From: Methylorubrum rhodesianum
Lineage (GTDB): Bacteria > Pseudomonadota > Alphaproteobacteria > Rhizobiales > Beijerinckiaceae
Reading direction: 5' to 3'
NCBI RefSeq assembly: GCF_014199985.1
Contig: NZ_JACHOS010000006.1
Span: 62,001 to 126,000 of the forward strand
DNA: 64,000 nt
The notes beneath the pieces are model-generated. The model did not search any database, was not told the origin of the DNA, and was given only the letters and a program-made list of their open reading frames with translations. Each line of letters starts with the position of its first letter. Position 1 is the first letter of the stretch. Both the position numbers and the translations under genes were made by a program. This document shows positions 8,193-15,765 of this stretch, piece after piece.

Positions 8193-9587
8193 ATGCCGAC
8201 GCTGCTCCTGCGCCACATCGCCCACCTCGCCACCTTCGACGACGGGGGCCGCGAAATCACCGACGGCGCCCTCTACCTGCGCGACCACGTGATCGAGGCC
8301 GTCGGCACCGATGCCGAGCTCGGCGCAACCTCCGCCGACCGGGTGATCGACCTGTCCGGCCATCTCGTGATGCCCGGCATGGTGAACACGCATCACCACA
8401 TGTACCAGAACCTGACCCGGGTGATGGTCCAGGACGAGCCGCTCTTCACGTGGCTGTCCACGCTCTACCCGATCTGGGCGCGCCTCGACGACGCGGCGAT
8501 CAGCGTCTCCGCCCGGGTGGCGATGGCCGAGCTGATCGCCTCGGGCTGCACCACGAGTTCGGACCACCTCTACATCCGGCCCAACGACGTCACGCTCGAT
8601 GCCACGATCGCGGCGGCGCGCGGGATCGGCCTGCGCTTCCACGCGGCGCGGGGAGCGATGTCGCGCGGGCAGAGCCAGGGCGGGCTGCCCCCCGATTCCT
8701 GCGTCGAGCGCGAGGCGGACATCCTCAAGGACGCCGAGCGGCTGATCCACGCCCACCACGATCCGGCCCGATACGCGATGACCCGCATCGTGCTGGCCCC
8801 CTGCTCGCCCTTCTCGGTGACGCCGGGCCTGATGCGGGAGGCGGCGGCGCTCGCCCGCGCCCACGGCGTCCACCTCCACACCCATCTCGCCGAGGATCTC
8901 GACGAGGAGGTCTGGTGCCGCGAGGCCTACGGAATGCGGCCGGCCGCCTTCGCCGAATCGGTGGGCTGGACCGGGCCGGACGTGTGGTTCGCCCACGCGA
9001 TCTTCCTCGATTCCGGCGAGATCCGGCGCTTCGCCGAGACCGGGACCGGCATGACGCACTGCCCCTCCGCCAACATGCGCTGCGGCCAGGGCATCGCCAA
9101 GATCCGCGAGATGCTCGATGCCGGCATGACCTGCGGCCTCGGCGTCGACGGCTCCGCCTCGAACGACACCTCGAACCTCTTCCTCGAAGCGCGGCTGGCG
9201 CAGCTCCTCCAGCGCGTGGCGCCGGCGCGCTACGGCTCAGAACCACCCGGCGGCCGCGGCGGCTTCGGCGGCACGCCGGGCGCCCTGTCGGCGCGGGAAG
9301 CCCTGGTCATGGCGACCCGCGGCGGCGCGAGGCTGCTGGGCCGGGACGATATCGGCCATCTCGCCCCCGGCATGAGCGCGGATCTCATCGCGGTGAAGCT
9401 CGACCAGCTCGGCCTGTCCGGCACGCAGCGCGATCCGCTCGCCGCGATGGTGATGTGCGGGCCGTTCCGGGTCTCGCACAGCTTCATCCACGGACGCCCG
9501 ATCATCGCCGACGGCGCCTTCTGCGACCTCGACCTCGAGGCGCTGCTGGCCGAGCACGCCGCCACGATGGCGCGGATCTGGCAATGA
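8193..9587 (+). CDS. Metal-dependent amidohydrolase, 8-oxoguanine deaminase / hydroxyatrazine hydrolase-like
   Basis: A 464-residue enzyme of the ATZ/TRZ branch of the amidohydrolase superfamily. Zinc and catalytic positions can be read: H67-x-H69 in NTHHHMYQN, HTHLAEDLDEE near residue 230, the metal histidine in FAHAIFLD near residue 270, and the catalytic aspartate in GVDGSASND near residue 316. These enzymes hydrolyse an amino or ring-substituent group of purines, pyrimidines or s-triazines; the closest pattern I know is 8-oxoguanine deaminase. Being co-transcribed with a nucleoside-type importer supports a purine substrate. The exact substrate is inference. Confidence 0.88.
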   Translation: MPTLLLRHIAHLATFDDGGREITDGALYLRDHVIEAVGTDAELGATSADRVIDLSGHLVMPGMVNTHHHMYQNLTRVMVQDEPLFTWLSTLYPIWARLDDAAISVSARVAMAELIASGCTTSSDHLYIRPNDVTLDATIAAARGIGLRFHAARGAMSRGQSQGGLPPDSCVEREADILKDAERLIHAHHDPARYAMTRIVLAPCSPFSVTPGLMREAAALARAHGVHLHTHLAEDLDEEVWCREAYGMRPAAFAESVGWTGPDVWFAHAIFLDSGEIRRFAETGTGMTHCPSANMRCGQGIAKIREMLDAGMTCGLGVDGSASNDTSNLFLEARLAQLLQRVAPARYGSEPPGGRGGFGGTPGALSAREALVMATRGGARLLGRDDIGHLAPGMSADLIAVKLDQLGLSGTQRDPLAAMVMCGPFRVSHSFIHGRPIIADGAFCDLDLEALLAEHAATMARIWQ

Positions 9588-9656
9588 ACTGGCGGTGATC
9601 GGGCAATGAGCCGGGCGCGTCCGCCGGCGGCGCGCGGCCCTGAGGGGAGCCTTGCG

Positions 9657-10493
9657 ATGGAACTCGAACCCGTGATCCGGGACGATTGGTACGTCGTCGG
9701 ATCGACCGAGGCCTGCCGCGAGGCCCCCTTGCGGACACGCCTCCTCGGCACCGAGATCGTCGTCTCCGGGAGCGATCCGGTCTCGGCGCGGACGGCGTCC
9801 GGGCGCAAACTGCCGGTGCGCACGCGCTACGGCTGCGTCTGGGTCAGCCTGGGCGCCCCGGAGACCGAGCCGCCCGCCATCCCCGAGGCCGACGAGGACG
9901 ACCGGCGCCACGTGCTCTGCGGCGCCGTCGGCCTGCGCGCCTCCGGGCTGCGGATCATCGAGAACTTCCTCGACATGGCCCACTTCCCCTTCGTCCACAC
10001 CGACATCCTCGGCGCCGAGCCGCACACCGAGGTGCTGCACTACACCACCGAGATCCGCCGCGACGTCGACGAGGTCTGGGCCACCAATTGCCGCTTCTTC
10101 CAGCCTCAGGCGGCCCTCTCGGCCAAGAGCGGGATCGAGACGCAGTACCAGTACCGCGTCGCCACGCCCCACGTGACCATGCTGTACAAGACCTGCCCCA
10201 ACGCGGCGAACCGGTGGGACGTCATCTGCCTGTTCGTGCAGCCCCTCGATCCCGATCGCTGCCGGGCCCATCCGGTGATGTTCCTGATCGACGACGCCTC
10301 CCGCCTCACCGATCTCGTCGCGTTTCAGCAGGTGATCTTCCTGCAGGACCGCATCATTCTGGAGAACCAGCGACCGGTTCTGCTGCCGCTGGAACCCCGC
10401 GCCGAGATCCCGACCCGCGCCGACTCGTCCTCGGTGGCCTACCGGCGCTGGCTCAAGGAGAAAGGCGTCCGCTACGGCACCACGATCGGGTAA
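9657..10493 (+). CDS. Rieske-oxygenase catalytic (mononuclear iron) subunit without a Rieske domain, NdmC-like
   Basis: A 278-residue protein with the C-terminal catalytic domain of Rieske oxygenases. The iron motif is plain: E102-N-F-L-D106-x2-H109-x4-H114 (ENFLDMAHFPFVH), and D231 in FLQDRIILENQRP is the likely third ligand. The N-terminal part keeps the flanking strands (DDWYVVGSTEAC, GTEIVV, RYGCVWVSLG), but the C-x-H and C-x2-H cluster loops between them are missing; only about 20 residues join the strands. It therefore needs electrons from another Rieske protein, presumably the one at 2139-2795. NdmC of the N7-methylxanthine demethylase has the same architecture. ATG 9657 follows a GAGGGGAG ribosome site. 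Confidence 0.85.
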   Translation: MELEPVIRDDWYVVGSTEACREAPLRTRLLGTEIVVSGSDPVSARTASGRKLPVRTRYGCVWVSLGAPETEPPAIPEADEDDRRHVLCGAVGLRASGLRIIENFLDMAHFPFVHTDILGAEPHTEVLHYTTEIRRDVDEVWATNCRFFQPQAALSAKSGIETQYQYRVATPHVTMLYKTCPNAANRWDVICLFVQPLDPDRCRAHPVMFLIDDASRLTDLVAFQQVIFLQDRIILENQRPVLLPLEPRAEIPTRADSSSVAYRRWLKEKGVRYGTTIG

Positions 10494-10743
10494 CGAGGCC
10501 CCCGAAGGCTCCGCAGGCCCCGAAGGCCCCATGAAAACGGGCGCCCGGGGCGAAGACCATGTGAGACGCAAGCCTGTTCGGAACGTGATCGGCTCGATCC
10601 CGATCACCCGCCGAGCCGTCCGCCCCTTCGGCGCACCAGCGCTGGCCTCACGGTCCGGAGGGCCCCTTCGGGCACCGTTCTCCACGCTCCGATGGCCGCT
10701 GCGAAGCCTCGCCACCGCCTGAAACAGTCAGGTCGGATAGGGC

Positions 10744-11076
10744 TTAGCGGCTGTCGAGGCGGCAGGAGAGGGGAGTCTCGACGGGGCAGGAGGCGGGTGG
10801 CTCTCGATAGATCCGTACCAGGGGCGGCTCATCGCCGTTTTCCAACGCATAGCGGCGCTCTTCCTCGGCGTAGTTCCAGCTCCACTCGTCGGAATGCTCC
10901 CCATCGAGAACGACGCCGGCCCGGCAGCCCCAGCCATGCTTGCGCGCGACCTGGGCCTGCTCGTAGGTGACGGTGAAGTAGCCGAACTCGTGAAGCTCCC
11001 GGTCTCGGCAGAGGATCTGGCCGTCAGGTGTCACGATGTCGCCCGGCTTCGCACCTTCCGGCAGTCCTGATGTCAT
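10744..11076 (-). CDS. Hypothetical protein, 110 residues
   Basis: I do not recognise this protein. It is 110 residues, soluble in appearance, with no signal peptide or membrane segment, and begins MTSGLPEGAKPGDIVTPDGQ. It contains FGYFTVTYEQAQVARKHGWGC and DEWSWNYAEEERRYAL, a fairly conserved-looking aromatic and charged core, and ends in a Cys-containing tail (ASCPVETPLSC). It converges on the oxygenase operon and has no obvious partner. Codon use is like its neighbours, so it is likely a real gene. Confidence 0.6.
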   Translation of the reverse strand: MTSGLPEGAKPGDIVTPDGQILCRDRELHEFGYFTVTYEQAQVARKHGWGCRAGVVLDGEHSDEWSWNYAEEERRYALENGDEPPLVRIYREPPASCPVETPLSCRLDSR

Positions 11077-11335
11077 AGCTGACTCCCACGCGTCTTAACC
11101 GGTACGATCATACCGATCCTTAACGCGCGGAACAGGCTATGCGACGCCTTCGTGCAAAATAACGCCAGGCGGCATCGCCGCTGAAGCGCCCTCCGCGGGT
11201 GGGTCCGGGGGGCCTGTCGCAGGGCCTGCCGCTCCGGGAGGATCGGCGGATGCGGGAATCCGCACCGGTGCCCGGGTCCTGCCCTCGCACGGAGGCGGTT
11301 CGCCGGGCGGGGTGCCGATGCGGAGGACGGGTGCA

Positions 11336-11397
11336 GGGTCGTGGGCAAGGGTCGTGGGCAAGGGTCGTGGGCAAGGGTCGACGAGCGGTCGACGAGC
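11336..11397. repeat. Two adjoining tandem repeats: 13 bp x 3 and 11 bp x 2
   Basis: GGGTCGTGGGCAA occurs three times in a row at 11336-11374. It is followed at once by GGTCGACGAGC twice at 11376-11397. The copies are perfect. The stretch is non-coding as far as I can see and is a probable site of length variation between strains. Confidence 0.9.
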
Positions 11398-11462
11398 GCG
11401 GACGCGGTCACGCCCGTCGCGGCCCGGACGAGTCTCCGGCGCGCAACACTTCGCCTTTTCCT

Positions 11463-11505
11463 GCCAAACCGGGCGCCGCCCTCTCCAAAACTGTCAAGGT
11501 TTGGC
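11463..11505. repeat. Inverted repeat GCCAAACC / GGTTTGGC
   Basis: GCCAAACC at 11463-11470 pairs with GGTTTGGC at 11498-11505 across a 27-base loop. It lies 40 bases before a small membrane-protein frame. It might be an RNA structure or operator, but the long loop makes this uncertain. Confidence 0.45.
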
Positions 11506-11544
11506 TATCAGGCTGATCCGGTCACCCCGTGATTGATCGCCGTC

Positions 11545-11655
11545 ATGCTGTCCGTCTCCCGCGCCGTCGTTTCGAAGCATCGTGAGATTTCCGCGCTGCT
11601 CGCGACCTATGCCATGTTCCTCAGCGGCGTGCTGATCCTCGCCTGGGCGGCATAG
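11545..11655 (+). CDS. Possible small membrane protein, 36 residues
   Basis: ATG 11545 opens a 36-residue frame ending at TAG 11655. A basic N-terminus (MLSVSRAVVSKHREIS) is followed by one hydrophobic helix (ALLATYAMFLSGVLILAWAA), the usual look of a single-span small membrane protein. There is no clear ribosome site upstream, so the call rests only on the amphipathic-then-hydrophobic layout. It could be chance in a GC-rich genome. Confidence 0.35.
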   Translation: MLSVSRAVVSKHREISALLATYAMFLSGVLILAWAA

Positions 11656-11704
11656 ACCCTCCGGTCGGGGCGCTCGCTGCCGAGGGGGCGGCGGGCTCGG
11701 CGAA

Positions 11705-11968
11705 GGGCATGAGTCGGGGCGCGATCCGATCGGTTCAGCGTCCGCACCGGGCGGCCTGACGAAGACGGGCCCCGGCACCCTGACCCTGTCGGGGACCGGC
11801 ACCTTCAGCGGCAGGACCACGGTGGCGGGCGGCGCGCTGGCGCTCGGCGGGCCGGGCGCGGCCGGAAGCGGCGCGATCGCGCTCGATACCGGCACCCGCC
11901 TCTCCTTCCTCGGCAGCGGTTACACGCTCGAGGACGCGATCCGCCTCGCCGACCCGGCCTCGCGACGA
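11705..11968 (+). pseudogene. Fragment of an autotransporter passenger repeat (PATR type)
   Basis: In the frame of base 11822 the translation includes GGLTKTGPGTLTLSGTGTFS followed by TTVAGGALALGG, which is the autotransporter-associated beta-strand repeat (pattern GGLTKTGxGTLTLSGxNTYSGxTTVxxGxLxLG), and then SGAIALDTGTRLSFLG. No start codon, signal peptide or beta-barrel domain accompanies it. At about 11960 the autotransporter-like sequence ends, and a different frame carries the adenylate cyclase. It looks like the leftover of a large secreted protein gene after a deletion or recombination that brought the cyclase next to it. Confidence 0.65.
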
Positions 11969-12008
11969 TCGAGGCCGGGCCGGGCGGCTGCTGGCGAGCG
12001 GCCTGCTC

Positions 12009-14171
12009 GTGCTGCTGCTGCTCCTGCGGATCACCGATCCGCCGCCGGTCGAGGCCCTGCGCGTGCGTACCTTCGACGCGCTACAGGTGCTCGCGCCGCG
12101 GGTGCCGCCGGCCGAGCGCCCGGTGGCCATCGTCGATATCGACGAGGCGAGCCTCCGGGAATTCGGCCAGTGGCCGTGGACGCGCACGCGGCTGGCCGCG
12201 CTCTGCCGGAAGCTGCAGGAGGCCGGCGCGGCCATCGCCGCCTTCGACATCGTCTTCTCCGAGCCCGGCCGCCTGTCGCCGCCGCTCCTGGCGCAGACCC
12301 TGCCGGACCTGAGCGCGGCGGCCCGCGCCGACCTGCGGGCGCAGCCCGACAGCGACGCGGTCTTCGCCGAGGCGATCGGGCGCCTGCCCGTGGTGCTGGG
12401 CCAAACCGCCGCGAGCACCCCGGTCGCCTGGGCGGGGGAGGGCCCGCCGCCGCAGACCGGCACCGCCGTGGTGGGGACGGATCTCGACCCGGAGACGGCG
12501 CTGATCGGCTTTCCCGGCCTGATCCGCAACCTGCCCGTCCTGGAGCGGGCCGCCGCCGGGCGGGGCGTCTTCACCATCAGCCCCGAGCGGGACGGCGTGG
12601 TGCGGCGGGTGCCGCTGGTGCTGCGGGCGGGCGGCACCGTGGTGCCGACGCTGGCCCTCGACATCCTGCGGGTGGCGACCGGCGCCGACACCCTGCTGAT
12701 CCGCACCGACGAGTCCGGCGTCATCTCGATCCGCCTGCCCGAACTCACGGTTCCGACCGATCCGCGGGGACAGATCTGGGTGCGCTTCAGCCCGCACGAT
12801 CCGGAGCTCTACGTGTCGGCCCGCGATCTCCTGAACGGCACGGTCCCGCCTGAACGGCTGCGGGACAAGATCGTGCTCGTCGGAACCTCCTCCGTCGGCC
12901 TGCTCGACAACCGCACCACGCCGCTCGACCGCTCGATGCCGGGCGTTGAGATCTACGCCCAGCTTCTCGAAAACCTGCTGACCGGCGCCACCCTCACCGT
13001 GCCGAACGAGGCGACCCTGATCGAGGTCGGCGCGACCGCGGCGGTGTCGCTCGCCATCATCCTGTTCGCCCCGATTCTCGGCGCGCTCGGCCTGCTGATG
13101 TTCGGCAGCCTCGTCGCGGCGCAGCTCGCCTTCGTGTCGTGGTACCGCTTCTCCGCGAACGGCATCCTGTTCGATGCCACATACCCGCTGCTGACGACCT
13201 TCTCCGTCTACCTCACCCTGGTCTTCACCCATTACTTCCGCGAGCAGGCCGGGGGGCGGCGCATCCGCACCGCCTTCGGGCGCTACCTGTCGCCGGACCT
13301 CGTGGAGCAGCTCGCCCAGTCGCCCGAGCCGCTGCGGCTCGGCGGCGAGGAGCGGCGCCTGACGATCATGTTCTCGGACGTGCGCGGCTTCACCGCGATC
13401 GCCGAGTTCTACAAGGACGACCCCGCCGGGCTGACAGCCCTGATGAACCGCTTCCTCACGCCGCTCACCCACGCCATCCTCGACCGGCAGGGGACGATCG
13501 ACAAATACATGGGCGACGCGATCATGGCGTTCTGGAACGCGCCGCTGCCCGACGACGACCACGAGGCCCACGCCGCGGCCGCCGCCCTCGACATGCTGGC
13601 GCGGATGGATGCCCTGAACGCGGCGCGCCGGCGCGAGGCGGAGGCGAGCGGGCATCTCGTCCTCCCGCTGGATGTCGGCATCGGCATCAACACCGGGGCT
13701 TGCGTCGTCGGCAATATGGGCTCCGACCTGCGCTTCGACTATTCGGTCCTCGGCGACCCCGTGAACGTCGCCTCCCGCCTGGAGGGGCAGTCGAAGCGCT
13801 ACGGCGTGAAGATCGTCCTCGGCGCGGCGACGGCCGACGCCATCCGCGAGCGCTACCCGCTGCTCGAGATCGATCGCGTGCAGGTGAAGGGCAAGAGCGA
13901 ACCCGAGACCCTCTTCACCCTCCTCGGCGACGAGGCGTTCCGAGGGTCCGATCGGTTCCGGCGGCTCGCGGCGCGGCATGCCGGGATGATCGCGGCCTAC
14001 CGGGCCCGGCAATGGGACGAGACCGCCTCCGCCGCGCAGGCCTGCCGCACCCTGGCGCAGGACCTGCGGATCGACGGCCTCTACGCGCTCTATGCCGGGC
14101 GCGCCGAGACCTTCCGCCGGGAGCCGCAGCCCGCGGATTGGGACGGCGTCACCGTCGCCGCCACGAAGTAG
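12009..14171 (+). CDS. Membrane adenylate cyclase: CHASE2 sensor, three transmembrane segments, class III cyclase domain
   Basis: A 720-residue protein from GTG 12009. It has a first membrane helix, an extracytoplasmic CHASE2 domain (about 25-345, from RVRTFDALQVLAPR to RSMPGVEIYAQLLENLL), hydrophobic helices at about 345-415, and a class III nucleotide cyclase domain at about 445-635. Catalytic features are present: MFSDVRGFT (metal aspartate), DKYMGDAIMAFW (adenine-recognising lysine and metal aspartate), and LGDPVNVASRLEG (asparagine and arginine for transition-state binding). It should make cAMP in response to a periplasmic cue. The N-terminus is odd: hydrophobic coding continues upstream in the same frame without a start codon and abuts the autotransporter remnant, so the native start may have been lost. 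Confidence 0.88.
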   Translation: MLLLLLRITDPPPVEALRVRTFDALQVLAPRVPPAERPVAIVDIDEASLREFGQWPWTRTRLAALCRKLQEAGAAIAAFDIVFSEPGRLSPPLLAQTLPDLSAAARADLRAQPDSDAVFAEAIGRLPVVLGQTAASTPVAWAGEGPPPQTGTAVVGTDLDPETALIGFPGLIRNLPVLERAAAGRGVFTISPERDGVVRRVPLVLRAGGTVVPTLALDILRVATGADTLLIRTDESGVISIRLPELTVPTDPRGQIWVRFSPHDPELYVSARDLLNGTVPPERLRDKIVLVGTSSVGLLDNRTTPLDRSMPGVEIYAQLLENLLTGATLTVPNEATLIEVGATAAVSLAIILFAPILGALGLLMFGSLVAAQLAFVSWYRFSANGILFDATYPLLTTFSVYLTLVFTHYFREQAGGRRIRTAFGRYLSPDLVEQLAQSPEPLRLGGEERRLTIMFSDVRGFTAIAEFYKDDPAGLTALMNRFLTPLTHAILDRQGTIDKYMGDAIMAFWNAPLPDDDHEAHAAAAALDMLARMDALNAARRREAEASGHLVLPLDVGIGINTGACVVGNMGSDLRFDYSVLGDPVNVASRLEGQSKRYGVKIVLGAATADAIRERYPLLEIDRVQVKGKSEPETLFTLLGDEAFRGSDRFRRLAARHAGMIAAYRARQWDETASAAQACRTLAQDLRIDGLYALYAGRAETFRREPQPADWDGVTVAATK

Positions 14172-14441
14172 CCGGCGGGAGGCACGGCAGGGGACACGGC
14201 AGGGAACACGGCCGGACGGCCCGGCAGGGGGCGGCGGCCGATATCGGATCGGGCGACGCGATCATCCTCTCGACGGTCGAGCATCGCGGATGCCTTCCTG
14301 AGGGCCCTGCACCGCCCGCCGCGCACCGGATCCGGGCCGGTCGCCCCTCGCGCGCCGCCCCGGCCCCGGGGAGGGCGCATCCTCGCCCAAAAGCCACGCT
14401 GCGCCATATGCACGCCGAGCGTGGAACGGAATGAGGTGATC

Positions 14442-15428
14442 GTGAGCGTCGGACTGCTTGCCCTCTTGGATGACGTGGTCGCCCTGACGAAGGTCGCGGC
14501 CGCCTCGCTGGACGACGTGGCGGCCCAGGCCGCCAAGGCCGGGACCAAGGCGGCCGGCGTGGTGATCGACGACGCGGCGGTCACGCCCCGCTACGTGGTC
14601 GGCTTCTCGCCCGACCGCGAATTGCCGATCGTCTGGCGCATCGCCCGCGGCTCGCTGATCAACAAGCTGGTGTTCCTGCTGCCCATCGCGCTGCTGCTCA
14701 GCGCCTTCGCGCCCTGGGCGATCACGCCGCTCCTGCTGCTCGGCGGCCTGTACCTCGCCTACGAGGGGGCTGAGAAGGTCTACGAGATGATCGTGCCGCA
14801 CGCGGCCCACGCGCACGCGGACGAGGCGAAGGCCGCCGCGCCGGATGCGCAGGTGCTGGAGAACCAGCGGGTCTCCGGCGCGATCAAGACCGACTTCATC
14901 CTCTCGGCCGAGATCATGGCCATCACCCTGTCGGGTCTCGGCGACGGCACGGTCTGGTCGCGGGCCGTGGTGATGGCTGTCGTCGCCATCGGTATCACGG
15001 TCGCGGTCTACGGTGCGGTCGCCCTGATCGTGAAGGCCGACGATATCGGTCTGGCTCTGGCCAAGCGGGGCAGCGGCGTCCTGGCCGCTCTCGGCCGCGG
15101 GCTGGTGCGCGGCATGCCCGTCTTCCTCAAGGGGCTCGCCGTTCTCGGCACGGCGGCCATGGTCTGGGTCGGCGGCGGCATCATCGTCCACAGCCTCGCG
15201 GGCTACGGCCTCGCCGGCCCGGAGCACCTCATCCACGAGGCCGCGGTGGCGGCGGGCCGGGCCGTACCGGCGATCGGCGGAGCGGTCGAGTGGCTCGTCA
15301 CCGCGGCCGGCGCGGGCGTGATCGGGCTGATCGCGGGCTTCGCGCTGATCCCGCTCGCCGGCCACGTGCTGGCACCGGCCTGGAAGGCGGCGACGCGCCT
15401 TCTGCCGATGCGCCGGAAGGCGGCCTGA
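14442..15428 (+). CDS. DUF808 family inner-membrane protein (YedI-like)
   Basis: A 328-residue protein. GTG 14442 was chosen because TGAGG lies five bases upstream and because family members begin close to the LLALLDDVVALTKVAA motif; GTG 14421 in the same frame is possible. The N-terminal soluble stretch (LDDVAAQAAKAGTKAAGVVIDDAAV) is followed by several hydrophobic spans (for example KLVFLLPIALLLSAFAPWAI near 80 and GALALIVKA-type helices near 195), and a final span GVIGLIAGFALIPLAGHVL. E. coli YedI is the known relative. Function is unknown; a transport or membrane-integrity role has been guessed but not shown. Confidence 0.85.
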   Translation: MSVGLLALLDDVVALTKVAAASLDDVAAQAAKAGTKAAGVVIDDAAVTPRYVVGFSPDRELPIVWRIARGSLINKLVFLLPIALLLSAFAPWAITPLLLLGGLYLAYEGAEKVYEMIVPHAAHAHADEAKAAAPDAQVLENQRVSGAIKTDFILSAEIMAITLSGLGDGTVWSRAVVMAVVAIGITVAVYGAVALIVKADDIGLALAKRGSGVLAALGRGLVRGMPVFLKGLAVLGTAAMVWVGGGIIVHSLAGYGLAGPEHLIHEAAVAAGRAVPAIGGAVEWLVTAAGAGVIGLIAGFALIPLAGHVLAPAWKAATRLLPMRRKAA

Positions 15429-15765
15429 GCGCCGTCGCCACACGCCATCACTTGGGGGAAGCCGGCCGCCGTCGGTTCGGATGACCCGGCCACCGCGAGC
15501 GGGCGCCGAGGGCCGCATCCGGTCCGACGGCGTCGGTTCCGCATCTCCTGGTTGTCCGTCCCGACGCGCCCCCTTGCGCCGATCCGGCCTCCGCTGCGTT
15601 CAGAACGCCCTCTAAAGCTCGGAGAATCAACAAACATACGATAACTTTTCCTTAGGTGGCGCCACTTATCCTTTGTTGGCTTGATCAACCCAACGGCGTG
15701 GCTTGGAACATGTGCGGGGAAGCCTGGAACACGGTAGGTTCTCGACCCCGCACGAAGCGCGTCCG
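15429..15765. promoter_or_regulatory. Promoter region of the c-di-GMP gene pair, with two dyads
   Basis: The part from about 15610 to 15700 is clearly richer in A+T than its surroundings. It contains the perfect palindrome GTGGCGCCAC at 15656-15665 and, ten bases later, the near-perfect 20-bp dyad GTTGGCTTGATCAACCCAAC at 15675-15694, where only one symmetric position is mispaired. Both look like operators for a dimeric regulator acting on the EAL/GGDEF genes. Which regulator is unknown. Confidence 0.5.

Larger units (their letters stand above)
11077..11544. other. Intergenic region with short repeats, no convincing gene
   Basis: These 468 bases hold no reading frame I trust. They contain the 13-bp and 11-bp tandem repeats at 11336-11397 and an 8-bp inverted repeat at 11463-11505, listed separately. 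Confidence 0.5.

Noticed and set aside
9657..9860. A sequencing deletion as the cause of the missing Rieske domain
   Set aside because: The strands on either side are joined in frame by a short linker, and a separate Rieske protein exists in the same locus, so a true split is more likely. Only re-sequencing or orthologues could exclude an error fully.
10531..10722. 63-codon frame after the oxygenase gene
   Set aside because: It has no ribosome site, unusual composition and no family. It is more likely intergenic DNA.
11199..11536. Several short + frames across the 13-bp repeat array
   Set aside because: They translate the repeats in all frames and have no credible start or motif.
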